Below are positions 36,779 through 44,874 of a DNA stretch of 45,007 nt, piece after piece. Origin of the DNA: Pseudomonadota bacterium (GTDB taxonomy: Bacteria; Desulfobacterota; Desulfobulbia; Desulfobulbales; JAGXFP01); NCBI GenBank assembly GCA_018814305.1, contig JAHJAA010000075.1, positions 1-45,007 on the forward strand. The letters run 5' to 3'. The notes beneath the pieces are model-generated. The model searched no databases. It saw only the letters and a list, made by a program, of their open reading frames with translations, and was not told where the DNA came from. Positions within the stretch are counted from its first letter, which is position 1, and each line of letters starts with the position of its first letter. The translations under genes were made by a program, and so were the position numbers.

Positions 36779-37093
36779 ATGGCTAAGAGTCTAGGGATAT
36801 TTGTCACCAACCCCGACAACTTCCGGCACGTCATGGGCATTACCAAGGCGGCCAAGGCAAAAGGTTCAAAGGTTAAAGTTTTCTTTACCTGGACTGCAAC
36901 CCACAATGCAAAACTCCCTGAGTTTTCCGACCTGTGTGAACTGGCCGACGACGTCTCCATCTGTGTCGACAGTTACCAGAAGATGGGCTATAACCGGGAA
37001 GATATTCCCAAAGGATTGGAGCCGAAGAAAATGGCCACCCAGGCCCAGCACGGCGCCATCATCGAAGATTACGACTGCTACCTGAGCTTATAA
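36779..37093 (+). CDS. DsrE-family sulfurtransferase-like protein
   Basis: The 104-residue protein begins SLGIFVTNPDNFRHVMGITKAAKAKG, with the alpha/beta pattern of DsrE/TusD proteins, and has VKVFFTWTATHN followed by ADDVSICVDSYQKMGYNREDI. Cys62 in SICVDSYQKMGY sits where DsrE carries its active-site cysteine. It probably takes sulfur from TusA. The strong ribosome binding site GGAGG precedes the ATG by 7 nt. The gene follows tusA by 86 bp and precedes a second DsrE-like gene by 10 bp. Confidence 0.85.
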   Translation: MAKSLGIFVTNPDNFRHVMGITKAAKAKGSKVKVFFTWTATHNAKLPEFSDLCELADDVSICVDSYQKMGYNREDIPKGLEPKKMATQAQHGAIIEDYDCYLSL

Positions 37094-37103
37094 GGGGGGA
37101 ACC

Positions 37104-37406
37104 ATGGAATACAAAAAAGTCTGTCTGATGTATCGACATAAGGATTATGCCATCGACGGGATGCGTTCCGCTCTCGGTCTCGCCGTAGAAAACATGTACG
37201 CCTTCGGTGTTGTTATGGATACCGAAATCGCGGCCCTGGATGAAAACCAGCAGGAATCCATTGAAATGCTGCGCGACATGGAAGGTGAAATTTTCACCAC
37301 TGTTCCGGCCAATGCCGAGAATAACGGACTGGAAATGCTTACCATTGAAGAACTTGGCGAAAAACTTCGCGAAATGACCAACATTATTCCTTACGGTCTT
37401 AAATAA
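37104..37406 (+). CDS. Second DsrE/DsrF-like protein
   Basis: The 100-residue protein begins MEYKKVCLMYRHKDYAIDGMRSALGLAVENMYAFGVVMDTEIAAL-like sequence, with a beta-alpha-beta layout similar to DsrE/DsrF (TusD/TusC) proteins. Its only cysteine is Cys7, not at the DsrE active-site place, so it may be a structural partner like TusC. GGGGGG lies 4 nt before the ATG. It is tightly placed in the tusA operon, and a hetero-oligomer with the preceding DsrE-like protein is a reasonable guess. Confidence 0.75.
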   Translation: MEYKKVCLMYRHKDYAIDGMRSALGLAVENMYAFGVVMDTEIAALDENQQESIEMLRDMEGEIFTTVPANAENNGLEMLTIEELGEKLREMTNIIPYGLK

Positions 37407-37461
37407 GTCGATATCCTTACAATTTTAGAGTTCTTACCTACGTTTGAAAAGGAGTCTTGTC

Positions 37462-37635
37462 ATGAAAATCTTAAACGTATACCGATCCAAGCCCGACGAT
37501 ACGACGAAAAAACTCGTCGAGATCGTTACCCGGGACCGTGAGTCCGATAGCTTTGATTTAAACACCGACACACCTGACTATGACGCTTTGGTTGATAAAA
37601 TTTTCGATGCGGACCAGACCATTTGCTGGTGGTAA
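37462..37635 (+). CDS. 57-residue protein at the end of the tusA-dsrE operon
   Basis: The small protein reads from ATG 37462, with AAAAGGAG 8 nt upstream. A TTG six codons earlier lies before that ribosome binding site and is rejected. The sequence starts MKILNVYRSKPDDTTKKLVEI and ends IFDADQTICWW. Its place after two DsrE-like genes is that of DsrH/TusB in known clusters, and a start with K-I-L-N-V followed by a closing I-x-W is loosely reminiscent of DsrH, but the protein is much shorter than the usual ~95 residues. The Cys three residues from the end could carry sulfur. The operon terminator follows 36 bp later. Confidence 0.75.
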   Translation: MKILNVYRSKPDDTTKKLVEIVTRDRESDSFDLNTDTPDYDALVDKIFDADQTICWW

Positions 37636-37670
37636 TCAGAAAAGAGCAGACCTCGTCATCTTCTGTTTTT

Positions 37671-37714
37671 AAAAAAAAGGCCCCTCCCGTATAAATCGGG
37701 AAGGGCCTTTTTTT
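37671..37714 (+). terminator. Rho-independent terminator of the tusA operon
   Basis: AGGCCCCTCCCG, loop TATAAAT and CGGGAAGGGCCT form a 12-bp stem with one mismatch (37678-37708), followed by a run of seven T ending at 37714. Eight A precede it, so it may also act for the opposite strand. Confidence 0.93.
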
Positions 37715-37829
37715 CGCATACAATAATAAGAAAAGAAGAGCAGATACCAGGTGCTGTTTGCTTAATCCTTTCTAGAAATTTCCAGCCCCGCGCCCTTGCC
37801 CAAAACCTAACACGACACTACGCCCTCGT

Positions 37830-37849
37830 GGTTCGTCTTGCGAAGAACC
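37830..37849 (-). other. Short hairpin with GCAA tetraloop
   Basis: On the minus strand GGTTCTTC-GCAA-GACGAACC forms a stem of eight positions with one mismatch, closed by a GNRA-type tetraloop. It lies 45 bp after the last gene of the minus-strand gsp operon. No T-run follows. It may stabilise the 3' end of the transcript. Confidence 0.35.
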
Positions 37850-37894
37850 GCACTGTCTCGATAATGAACGGACCCGACTCTCCAAGCAGCACTG

Positions 37895-38227
37895 CTAGGC
37901 GCTGATCATCTCCTCGACCAACATCCGATCTACAACTTCCAACAGGTATTGCCGCTGAACCGCTGTTGCATAACTGATACAGGAACAATGGAGGTTGGTG
38001 TGGCTCCGAACCAACAGTTCAAAAGCCACCCTGCTTTCACCCAATTCAACTCCCATAAAAAACGGCCCGCACGCAGCATGTCCGCTCTGGGCCTCTCCTT
38101 CCAGTTCGACCGGCAGGGGCAACCAGTAACTCCCCTCAAGGGCACCTGACTGAAGGTTCCTCCGGAAGTAACTCTCAATATTGTCCCGTTCTTCCCGGGT
38201 CAGGTCATCAATAACTAACTGTCGCAT
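37895..38227 (-). CDS. Small protein of unknown function, last gene of the gsp operon
   Basis: The 110-residue soluble protein starts MRQLVIDDLTREERDNIESYF and has three cysteines (AACGPFF and LHCSCISYA). It has no signal peptide. Not recognised as a known family. The ATG at 38227 is 8 bp after the gspD stop, with AAGGGAG just upstream, so it is cotranscribed and probably cotranslated with the type II secretion genes. A role in secretion or its control is only suggested by this position. Confidence 0.75.
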   Translation of the reverse strand: MRQLVIDDLTREERDNIESYFRRNLQSGALEGSYWLPLPVELEGEAQSGHAACGPFFMGVELGESRVAFELLVRSHTNLHCSCISYATAVQRQYLLEVVDRMLVEEMISA

Positions 38228-38235
38228 TGGCTCCC

Positions 38236-40494
38236 TTACTCTCCGGCCAGTTTTTTCCGCAGCTCATCCATCTTTCCGTCAAAACTCTTCACATACTGCC
38301 CAAGGACATCTTCCGACTCAATCACGTACGGGGTGATCATCACCAACAGTTCGGTTTTTTCCTTCTGGTCCTTCTGATACTTAAAGAGCCAACCGAGAAT
38401 CGGAATATCCTTGAGGATTGGAATGCCACTATCCACCTTATTGATATTATTTTCGATCAACCCTCCCATAAAGACTGTCTGGCCATCCCGAACCGCCAGT
38501 TTGGTCTTGAGTTCTCTGGTGGAAATTTTGGGGGAACTGATTCCGGAAAGATTGTTCTCAACAGCAGTACTGACCTGCTGATTGATATCAAGAATGATGA
38601 TCCCATCATAGTTGATCTTCGGAGTCACACTGAGAATAACCCCGGTATCACGATATTGGACGGTCCTGGTATCCGATCCTCCGGTGGAACTATTGATGGT
38701 TTCGGTGGTAACGATGGGCACTTGGTCACCGACATTGACCGTGGCCGTCTCGTTATTCAAGACCATGATCTGAGGTGAAGAAAGGATGGAGACATCATTA
38801 TCACTGGCAATGGCATTCATAATCCCGATGGCGTCACCCGCGTTGTTCAAAACGCTGTAGGTAAATCCGACCGCCGCCGAGCTTAATGATTGCGGCACCG
38901 GATCGCTACCGATCTGTGAGGAATTACTGATATAGTTGCCATTATACTGACTCCCACCTATTTTGAGCCGCCCTTTATCCTGCAAGGCCCATTCAATACC
39001 CAACTCCCAGGAATCGGACAGCTGTACTTCCGCCACCATGACCTCAATTAAAACCTGGCGGGGCATGTTATCAAGGCGCTCCAGCAACTTGATTAATCGG
39101 GCATTATCCGCTGGCAAGGCCCGTAACAAAATGATATTCCGACTATCATCAGCGATCAGAACCGGTTCCCCTGCAAAACGCAGTCCACTGCTCGGTTCGA
39201 TATTCTGGGTCTGAACCCCACCGGTGGCGGGTGGAGTGGTATGGAGATCCGCCGGCGTGGTCGGCTGGGCTACCCCACCCAATGAGGCCCTGGTCATGGC
39301 CGTCACCGCTTTGCTCTCCGGGGCGGTGATAGTCTTGGCCGCCTTCTTCTTGGAATCACCCGATCCTTTTTCACCAATCAGCTCATTGACCAATGAAGTG
39401 AGCTCTGAGGCCACTGAGTTCCTGACATTATAAATATAGATATTATCCCGCCCCTCACTGGGCACCTTATCCAATTCGGCAACCCAATCGGTGGCACTTT
39501 CAAGCAATTCCTGGTTGGAGCTAATCAGCAGTATGGAATTAACCCGCTCCAGAGCGACGACGGTGACCCCTTCATATCCTTTCTTATTCACCTGTAGCGA
39601 AGTCAATATTTCCGTCAGCTCATCGCGCAGGTCGAATAAAGGTGCCTTATCCACCCGGACCAGACGGACCTTCAGAGACGTCAGCGGGGATTGATCGATG
39701 CGGGACAGGATCATCAGGGCATCAATCACCCGACTCTCATAGTCACAAACAAAAATGGTGTTCAGACTTTCAAGGCTCTCGACTACCCCCTGGGGGGAAA
39801 GATAGGGCTTGATCAATTTGATTGCCTCAGCCGCCTGGATATGCTGAACCGGCACCACCTGGATCACCACTTGCGGAGAATCTTTCAGACTATCGGCCTG
39901 ACCAGGGCCCATCACCCTTTCTGCCAAAGGCTTGGCAGAGGGGAATATATACCTGTAATCGCCTTCATCCCTTATATCCAAGCCATTGATATTTAAAATC
40001 TTCTTAAAAACAACATAGAGTTGATCAATGGGTATCTTCTTACCAGAGCGGATATTCACAACCCCTTTCACCTGGGGATCAATGATGTAGCTGATATTGA
40101 GAAGCTCGGTGATAATATGAATCACTTCATAGATATCGGCATTATCGAAGTTCAACAGAACCCCTTCTCCTGCTTTTGAGGCAGGTACAGCCAAAAGATT
40201 TTTCTCGGTAAGAATATCTTTGAGATATGGGTTGCCGCCATCAACCGTGGTCGTCAAGTCTTTTACCGGTGGGCTCGACATGGTTTCACCGAAATCACCG
40301 CCCTCAGTGGACTCTCCAGTATCCTTGGTCAAAGCCAGCGGCAATTGCTCCGGCTTCACCACACCCTTACGAATCTCGGGCAGATTAAACCCGTTGGCGC
40401 TGGTCTCGCTTCCACCACCGGTGGTGGAACACCCGCCAAGGGCGATCAGAGATGCGATGAGCACCATTCCGGTAAGTACTTGTCTCAATTTCAT
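38236..40494 (-). CDS. gspD: Type II secretion outer-membrane secretin GspD
   Basis: The 752-residue lipoprotein has a lipobox LGGC with Cys22. After a spacer of about 90 residues come the N0 domain (GVLLNFDNADIYEVIHIITELLNISYI), N1 and N2 repeats (QVVPVQHIQAAEAIKLIKPYLSP; then a linker at about 355-430 rich in Lys, Ala, Pro and Thr inserted in N3), and the secretin domain with VLIEVMVAEVQLSD, VPIVTTETI and VFMGGLIENN, ending in GWLFKYQKDQKEKTELLVMITPYVI. It forms the outer-membrane pore. The lipid anchor could replace a pilotin. AAGGTGA precedes the ATG. It is separated from the preceding gspC-like gene by 281 bp, more than the other genes in the operon. Confidence 0.96.
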   Translation of the reverse strand: MKLRQVLTGMVLIASLIALGGCSTTGGGSETSANGFNLPEIRKGVVKPEQLPLALTKDTGESTEGGDFGETMSSPPVKDLTTTVDGGNPYLKDILTEKNLLAVPASKAGEGVLLNFDNADIYEVIHIITELLNISYIIDPQVKGVVNIRSGKKIPIDQLYVVFKKILNINGLDIRDEGDYRYIFPSAKPLAERVMGPGQADSLKDSPQVVIQVVPVQHIQAAEAIKLIKPYLSPQGVVESLESLNTIFVCDYESRVIDALMILSRIDQSPLTSLKVRLVRVDKAPLFDLRDELTEILTSLQVNKKGYEGVTVVALERVNSILLISSNQELLESATDWVAELDKVPSEGRDNIYIYNVRNSVASELTSLVNELIGEKGSGDSKKKAAKTITAPESKAVTAMTRASLGGVAQPTTPADLHTTPPATGGVQTQNIEPSSGLRFAGEPVLIADDSRNIILLRALPADNARLIKLLERLDNMPRQVLIEVMVAEVQLSDSWELGIEWALQDKGRLKIGGSQYNGNYISNSSQIGSDPVPQSLSSAAVGFTYSVLNNAGDAIGIMNAIASDNDVSILSSPQIMVLNNETATVNVGDQVPIVTTETINSSTGGSDTRTVQYRDTGVILSVTPKINYDGIIILDINQQVSTAVENNLSGISSPKISTRELKTKLAVRDGQTVFMGGLIENNINKVDSGIPILKDIPILGWLFKYQKDQKEKTELLVMITPYVIESEDVLGQYVKSFDGKMDELRKKLAGE

Positions 40495-40559
40495 GAATCA
40501 CCTTCCAGACATATTTTTGATCCTGGAGACGCAACCCGGCTCCAGAGCATCAGAATGAT

Positions 40560-40574
40560 TGAATTTCAAATTCA
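40560..40574. promoter_or_regulatory. 15-bp palindrome upstream of gspD, candidate operator
   Basis: TGAATTT-C-AAATTCA is a perfect 7-bp inverted repeat around a central C, 65 bp before the gspD start. It lies in the only sizeable gap in the gsp operon (40495-40775). A weaker hairpin CTGGAG/CTCCAG lies at about 40524-40545. A separate promoter for gspD in this gap is possible but not identified. Confidence 0.35.
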
Positions 40575-40775
40575 TTACAGGCGACCTTAAATAATGGCCT
40601 TTTGGTCCGATCTCTGCGTTATACGAAAAACTTTATATCGGAATATCAATTATATGCCTCCGGGTAAAATTTTCACGCATGCCTTGATCTCGAACAAAAA
40701 ATCTCATAATTCAAGATACCCTACAGTTAACATTACGCTTCATCCCCTAAACAATGCGACAAAACGATACGACGG

Positions 40776-41531
40776 TCAACGTTTGCCAGTTGGAGCTGGA
40801 GGCATCGGCACCATAAAAGACGGGTCTCTTCTCAGGAGCCGTTGCGAGCGTCGTTGAGCTGGTGGGGGTGAAGGAGGTTGCACCGGAACGGCTATCGGTT
40901 GCTGAGGAGTTGACGGCATCGCCTGAGGTTGAGGAGTTGCGGTAACGGACGTAACAATTTCACGATTTTTTTCCGTATCATGAAGAAATTTTTCAAAACT
41001 CTGTCCATCACGACCAAAGACAATTCGATCCGCTTCAATCAATTCCACGACAAACCCCTTGAATCGGGAGTCAGGATATAATTGCCTGAACTGAATATTT
41101 TTCGGCGAAGACTTCTTGGCTGAGGTAGCCCGATTTTTCATATCCGCAGCCTTCTCTGCTGAGAAGGCAATGAGAGCGACCCGGTTGTCCCCAACAAACA
41201 AAGAACCCTGATATTCCACATCATCAAGACTTTCACTGCTGACAGCGGCGACTTCCTCAGTGCCCCCTTTGGCGAATTCATCAAAATCACTGTCCTCAAG
41301 AACCCGATCCTCAATGAAGAGATAGCCGGTATAGAGATCAGGTAACATCTCCGGGGCCTTGGGATACATCACCAGAGGCGCCTGCAAAACACTTGCATCA
41401 TTACCTCCGGCTGTTTTTTCAACAACCGGGAAATCGGCCCCATTTCCATGCTCCCGCAATTCAATCCCAGCATAACGGACCATAAAAAAAGGAAGGATAG
41501 TGAGAACTATAGCGGCAACAACTCTGATCAT
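40776..41531 (-). CDS. Probable inner-membrane GspC-like type II secretion protein
   Basis: The 251-residue protein has one N-terminal membrane helix (about 4-20) and a periplasmic region. Residues 105-185 (VEYQGSLFVGDNRVALIAFS, then SRFKGFVVELIEADRIVFGRDG) match the pattern of the HR domain of GspC/PilP: a small beta-barrel with 'V-x-I-x-x-D-R-V-x-F-x-x-x-G' at its end. The C-terminal 60 residues are Pro- and Gln-rich, with a basic stretch (AQRRSQRLLRRDP), and no PDZ domain is present. GspC connects the inner-membrane platform to the secretin; gspD is the next gene. It overlaps gspM by 4 bp. The family call is by pattern, not certain. Confidence 0.6.
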   Translation of the reverse strand: MIRVVAAIVLTILPFFMVRYAGIELREHGNGADFPVVEKTAGGNDASVLQAPLVMYPKAPEMLPDLYTGYLFIEDRVLEDSDFDEFAKGGTEEVAAVSSESLDDVEYQGSLFVGDNRVALIAFSAEKAADMKNRATSAKKSSPKNIQFRQLYPDSRFKGFVVELIEADRIVFGRDGQSFEKFLHDTEKNREIVTSVTATPQPQAMPSTPQQPIAVPVQPPSPPPAQRRSQRLLRRDPSFMVPMPPAPTGKR

Positions 41532-42151
41532 GGCTTTTCACCCGTTGCTTTATCAGCCACAATCGCCTTTCCGGACTGGGTCAAGAGATAATATCCCTTC
41601 AAATCAAGGGCAATCTTCAAGCCCGCCTTCTTGTATGGTTTCAGATTCAGCGATTCAACCAGAAAAAATTTCGAAGACCCATAGAGAAGATCAATAAAAC
41701 CCAGGAATTGATCCATGGTCCCGGTCAACCTCATCTTAATGGTAATTTCCAGCAGGTCTTCATCAGCAACCCCTTCCCGATTCCGATCTGAGGATTGCAT
41801 CATGGGCCGAATTGATTCAGATTCAAGTCCGGAGCGAGTCACCAATCCCTGAATTTCAATCTGCATAATCGAGGCAACATTTTCTTCAGACGGTCCTCTA
41901 AAAAAATAATGCTCAACCTGCTTTCGACGGACGAGCAGATCATTCAATCGAGTCTTCAAACCATCACCCAGGGCAATGGTCTTGCGATATTGGGAAATTC
42001 GTGCCTGTTTCCCTTCCACATCAGCTTGGCCAGCCTGATACGAGGCCAACATCCAACGCCCAACGTTTAATAATAACAACAGCAACGCAATGACGATCAG
42101 TAAAGAACGACCTTGGAATCTCCCGAAATATCTCATTAGAATCCGGTTCAT
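41528..42151 (-). CDS. gspM: Type II secretion inner-membrane platform protein GspM-like
   Basis: The 207-residue protein has one N-terminal membrane helix (about 17-35, LLIVIALLLLLLNVGRWML), a coiled-coil region with ARISQYRKTIALGDGLKTRLNDLL, and a ferredoxin-like periplasmic domain (about 90-190) with LTGTMDQFLGFIDLLYGSSKFF. This is the layout of GspM and the related PilO. It would pair with the GspL-like protein in the inner-membrane platform. It overlaps its neighbours on both sides by 4 bp (ATGA). Confidence 0.82.
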   Translation of the reverse strand: MNRILMRYFGRFQGRSLLIVIALLLLLLNVGRWMLASYQAGQADVEGKQARISQYRKTIALGDGLKTRLNDLLVRRKQVEHYFFRGPSEENVASIMQIEIQGLVTRSGLESESIRPMMQSSDRNREGVADEDLLEITIKMRLTGTMDQFLGFIDLLYGSSKFFLVESLNLKPYKKAGLKIALDLKGYYLLTQSGKAIVADKATGEKP

Positions 42152-43293
42152 TGCAGACTGATCTCCACCTGAAAATAGGTCCGGTCTTTTCTCCGGCTGG
42201 TCGATTTTAATTTGGTTGTTCCGAGTTCCTGTAAATTTTCGGTCATCACCCCAATATCATCAGTATACCCAAAGATACTGACCACCCTGTCTTCTGAATT
42301 CAACTGAAAATTATCAAGAAAGGAATTTTCCGGCAGAACATTGGTCAGGGACTCCAAAAATCTGATAATGTCCGGATTACCAGCCAGGTCCTGACTCGCA
42401 TCTAAAAATGATTCGACTTTCGCCACATCATCTTTGTAGTTTTTTACCAAACGAACCTGGGGCATCAAGCGGGTAATCTCACGGTCCGCCTCAAGAATGA
42501 GCTTGTTTTGGGTATAGAAGAGCAGCCCGGCAAGAGCAATAAGCCCGCAAAGATTAAGAACCGCGAGAAAAACCAACACCCCCTTAAAGTAATCAGGCCG
42601 GCGATACATGGCAGGGAGAAGATTAAAATCCCGGAGAACCGGTTCCCCGGCCAAGAGGAGTTGAACCGGTCGGAAACCGCCCCCCTCTGGAGGCGCACCA
42701 TGAAACAAATTTTCCGTCCCACAAAGCTCAACCAACTGGTCATGATTCGCCTCGGTTCGGCTGACCAGAGTCTCTTGCAAGCGATACCCCTGAAAGATAC
42801 GAATTCGAGTCAACTTCCCTGGCAAAATCAGGGCCCAGCGCAGGCCTTTCCATTTCTTCGTAACATATCGCTGGGACTCGGGATACAGACCTTTAATCTC
42901 GAATCCCGCTTCCACCAGCTCCTCGATAACAACCGAGGCCGCCGAGGCCCGGGCTGAAAAAACGATGACCTGATAGCCTTCTTCAGCCCGATCAGCCGTA
43001 TGGTCGTAGAGGATATCTTCGCCCGAAAAGGGTGAGAGCAGCCCGATCTGAAATCCCACGGCCTCACTAATATCAGGAGTTTTAAGTGGAAGAACCAACG
43101 AGGCCACGTGAACCTGGTCCTCGGAAAAAAAGAGGCTGACCGAGTTACTCCCAATTCCGTGTTGCCGGCAGAAGAGAGCGAGTCGTTCCCCGATATCGAT
43201 ATCGGTCCCGACCACCTCTTCAGTATGGGTGTCCCGGGAATGGCTGAAGAAAAACCCATTCGTTCGGATGACAATTTCAAGACTACTTTTCAT
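42148..43293 (-). CDS. gspL: Type II secretion inner-membrane platform protein GspL-like
   Basis: The 381-residue protein has a cytoplasmic actin-like fold (residues 1-215, with VSLFFSEDQVHVASLVLPL and EAVGFQIGLLSPFSGEDILYDH), one membrane helix (about 234-257, VLVFLAVLNLCGLIALAGLLFY) and a periplasmic ferredoxin-like domain (about 300-380). This is the plan of GspL, equal to PilM plus PilN fused. GspL binds the ATPase GspE on the cytoplasmic face; gspE is not in this window. It overlaps gspK and gspM by 4 bp each. Confidence 0.86.
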   Translation of the reverse strand: MKSSLEIVIRTNGFFFSHSRDTHTEEVVGTDIDIGERLALFCRQHGIGSNSVSLFFSEDQVHVASLVLPLKTPDISEAVGFQIGLLSPFSGEDILYDHTADRAEEGYQVIVFSARASAASVVIEELVEAGFEIKGLYPESQRYVTKKWKGLRWALILPGKLTRIRIFQGYRLQETLVSRTEANHDQLVELCGTENLFHGAPPEGGGFRPVQLLLAGEPVLRDFNLLPAMYRRPDYFKGVLVFLAVLNLCGLIALAGLLFYTQNKLILEADREITRLMPQVRLVKNYKDDVAKVESFLDASQDLAGNPDIIRFLESLTNVLPENSFLDNFQLNSEDRVVSIFGYTDDIGVMTENLQELGTTKLKSTSRRKDRTYFQVEISLQ

Positions 43294-44270
43294 ATCAAAC
43301 TTTCCTTCCAGGAAAGATATTGCATGGTATTGCCGAGTCGACCCAATCGCACCTGGATTCTGGTCCCATGGAGCTTGACGGTTTCCCCGTCCGGATCGGT
43401 TTCATCCTCTTCTGCCTTGGCACCAGGATACCCAGTAGCGATGATGGTAAAATAGGGATTGCGAGCATCGTTGTATATAAAATACTTGCTCAACTCATCA
43501 CCCCTGGTTGGCCCGAAAATCATGGTCACATGTGAAGCATCCAGATTGATGACGGCCTCTCTGGTCGCGTGGTAGTCACCAATAATCTCCGGATCACCAC
43601 CAGCCAGGAATTTCAACATACCCGGAGTCAGACTATTGATATTGATCTGTTTTTGACCACTGAGGGCAGTAAAATATTCATACGGATCGATCCGATCACG
43701 CAGGACTTCGGTTCCTCTGATCATAAAAAACTCAGCCGGATCCTCTATTCTCCCATTACGGGGGCCATACGACAAACCCTGTTCTTCGTAATATTCCTGC
43801 TCGGCACCGTTAATCCGATAGAGGTCGTCCCCGTCACGCCAGTCCAGAATGGAATCGCTGATAATTGAAACTTGATTGTCATCCAGCCCAAGATGTACCA
43901 ATAACTTTTCCAGAAGCTCCATGGATTCGGAGTTCAGATTGATTTTGCCGGATTCATTGACCATATAGTACTCCATTTTGCCTTTGGGCAAAACAGTTTC
44001 ATAGGGCCATCCCAGCAAAAATGACAGACCAAATTCCGGCGGAGAGGTCCCTGCCGGTTCATCAATCAGGCGAAAAATGGCCAGACTCACCCCGCCTTCA
44101 GCCAAAAACCGTCCCAGGGTCCGCTCCCGTCGGTTTGAGGTCATCTGGAGTTCCGTTCTGACCTGCATAATCAGCTGTGAAGCCAGAAAACTGACCAGCA
44201 GTAAAACCACGACCACAATCAGCAAGGCAAAACCCCGCTTCCCTGCCATGGGCGATCGACTCTGTCTCAT
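43290..44270 (-). CDS. gspK: Type II secretion minor pseudopilin GspK
   Basis: The 326-residue protein has a short prepilin leader RG|FALLIVVVVLLLVSFLAS. Glutamate at +5 is absent, as is characteristic for GspK, which caps the pseudopilus tip. The body contains YYMVNESGKINLNSESMELL, SILDWRDGDDLYRINGAEQEYY, GRIEDPAEFFMIRG and ININSLTPGMLKFLAGG, all typical of GspK. The start overlaps gspI by 4 bp. The C-terminus overlaps gspL. Confidence 0.93.
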   Translation of the reverse strand: MRQSRSPMAGKRGFALLIVVVVLLLVSFLASQLIMQVRTELQMTSNRRERTLGRFLAEGGVSLAIFRLIDEPAGTSPPEFGLSFLLGWPYETVLPKGKMEYYMVNESGKINLNSESMELLEKLLVHLGLDDNQVSIISDSILDWRDGDDLYRINGAEQEYYEEQGLSYGPRNGRIEDPAEFFMIRGTEVLRDRIDPYEYFTALSGQKQININSLTPGMLKFLAGGDPEIIGDYHATREAVINLDASHVTMIFGPTRGDELSKYFIYNDARNPYFTIIATGYPGAKAEEDETDPDGETVKLHGTRIQVRLGRLGNTMQYLSWKESLI

Positions 44271-44605
44271 CGTTTCTCGAGGACCAGGGTCGTCAGAGCC
44301 GAATCCAACTCCCCCTTGACCAGAAGGATTTGAAAGGTCTCGCCCTCAAGGTAGAGTTCACCATCGATGTGCTCTCCTCCATCATTTAATCGTTGGGCTA
44401 ATAACAATTTTTCCAGCGTCAGAGTGTCGGTAAAAAGGTCCGACCCTTTCGTCGCCGCCCGCTCGATATTACGTAGCGATACGGAAAAATTCTGGAGGAC
44501 CACCAGATACGCCATGCCCAGAATGGTTACCGCAATCAGGATTTCCAAAATGGTAAATCCACCCTGGGTGATCTTCGTCCGATTTTGATTTTTCTGCCGT
44601 TTCAT
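44267..44605 (-). CDS. gspI: Type II secretion minor pseudopilin, GspI-like
   Basis: The 112-residue protein has the prepilin motif GG|FTILEILIAVTILGMAYLV (Glu at +5) and a short globular part with LQNFSVSLRNIERAATKGSDLF and LEKLLLAQRL. Short minor pseudopilins of this form are GspI; GspJ cannot be excluded since only one gene stands where I and J are expected before gspK. The ATG at 44605 is preferred over an adjacent GTG at 44608. It is the first gene of the gsp operon in the window. Confidence 0.8.
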   Translation of the reverse strand: MKRQKNQNRTKITQGGFTILEILIAVTILGMAYLVVLQNFSVSLRNIERAATKGSDLFTDTLTLEKLLLAQRLNDGGEHIDGELYLEGETFQILLVKGELDSALTTLVLEKR

Positions 44606-44690
44606 CACACTTTTTCCAGCAGGTCTCCTAACCCAGATAGACTGGAAAGCACATAAAAGCCATGGATAAGGACCTTAGCTAGTTTTTATC

Positions 44691-44812
44691 CAGAAACGGT
44701 CTTTTTCGAGAATCTCTGTGTCAAACCGCACAGTTGCTTGTGCGGCGTACCCATGTACGCCTCCGCGCAACTGTTTGTTTTCCTGGACCTTCTCGAAAAA
44801 TCCTCGTTTCTG
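44691..44812. repeat. 122-nt nested inverted-repeat (cruciform) element
   Basis: Four arms are nested. CAGAAACG (44691-44698) pairs with CGTTTCTG (44805-44812); TTTTTCGAGAA (44702-44712) with TTCTCGAAAAA (44790-44800); ACAGTTGC (44730-44737) with GCAACTGT (44767-44774); GGCGTAC (44744-44750) with GTACGCC (44755-44761) around a CCAT loop. The whole could fold as one long stem. It lies between the gsp operon and a transposase remnant. It may be an interspersed repeat or a miniature element. Confidence 0.75.
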
Positions 44813-44834
44813 AATTGAAAACAACACGTTTCAT

Positions 44835-44863
44835 CATCCGTAAAGTCTGCGACTTTACGGATG
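44835..44863. repeat. 13-bp perfect palindrome near the transposase 3' end
   Basis: CATCCGTAAAGTC (44835-44847), loop TGC, GACTTTACGGATG (44851-44863). It ends 11 bp from the stop codon of the transposase gene, where the right terminal inverted repeat of an IS630-family element would be expected. It could be that terminal region or the transposase gene's terminator. Confidence 0.7.
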
Positions 44864-44874
44864 GGAACTAGTGT

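Noticed and set aside
40594-40857. Plus-strand frame of 87 codons between the gspC-like gene and gspD
   Set aside because: It has no ribosome binding site, overlaps the gspC-like C-terminus in antisense and resembles no protein.
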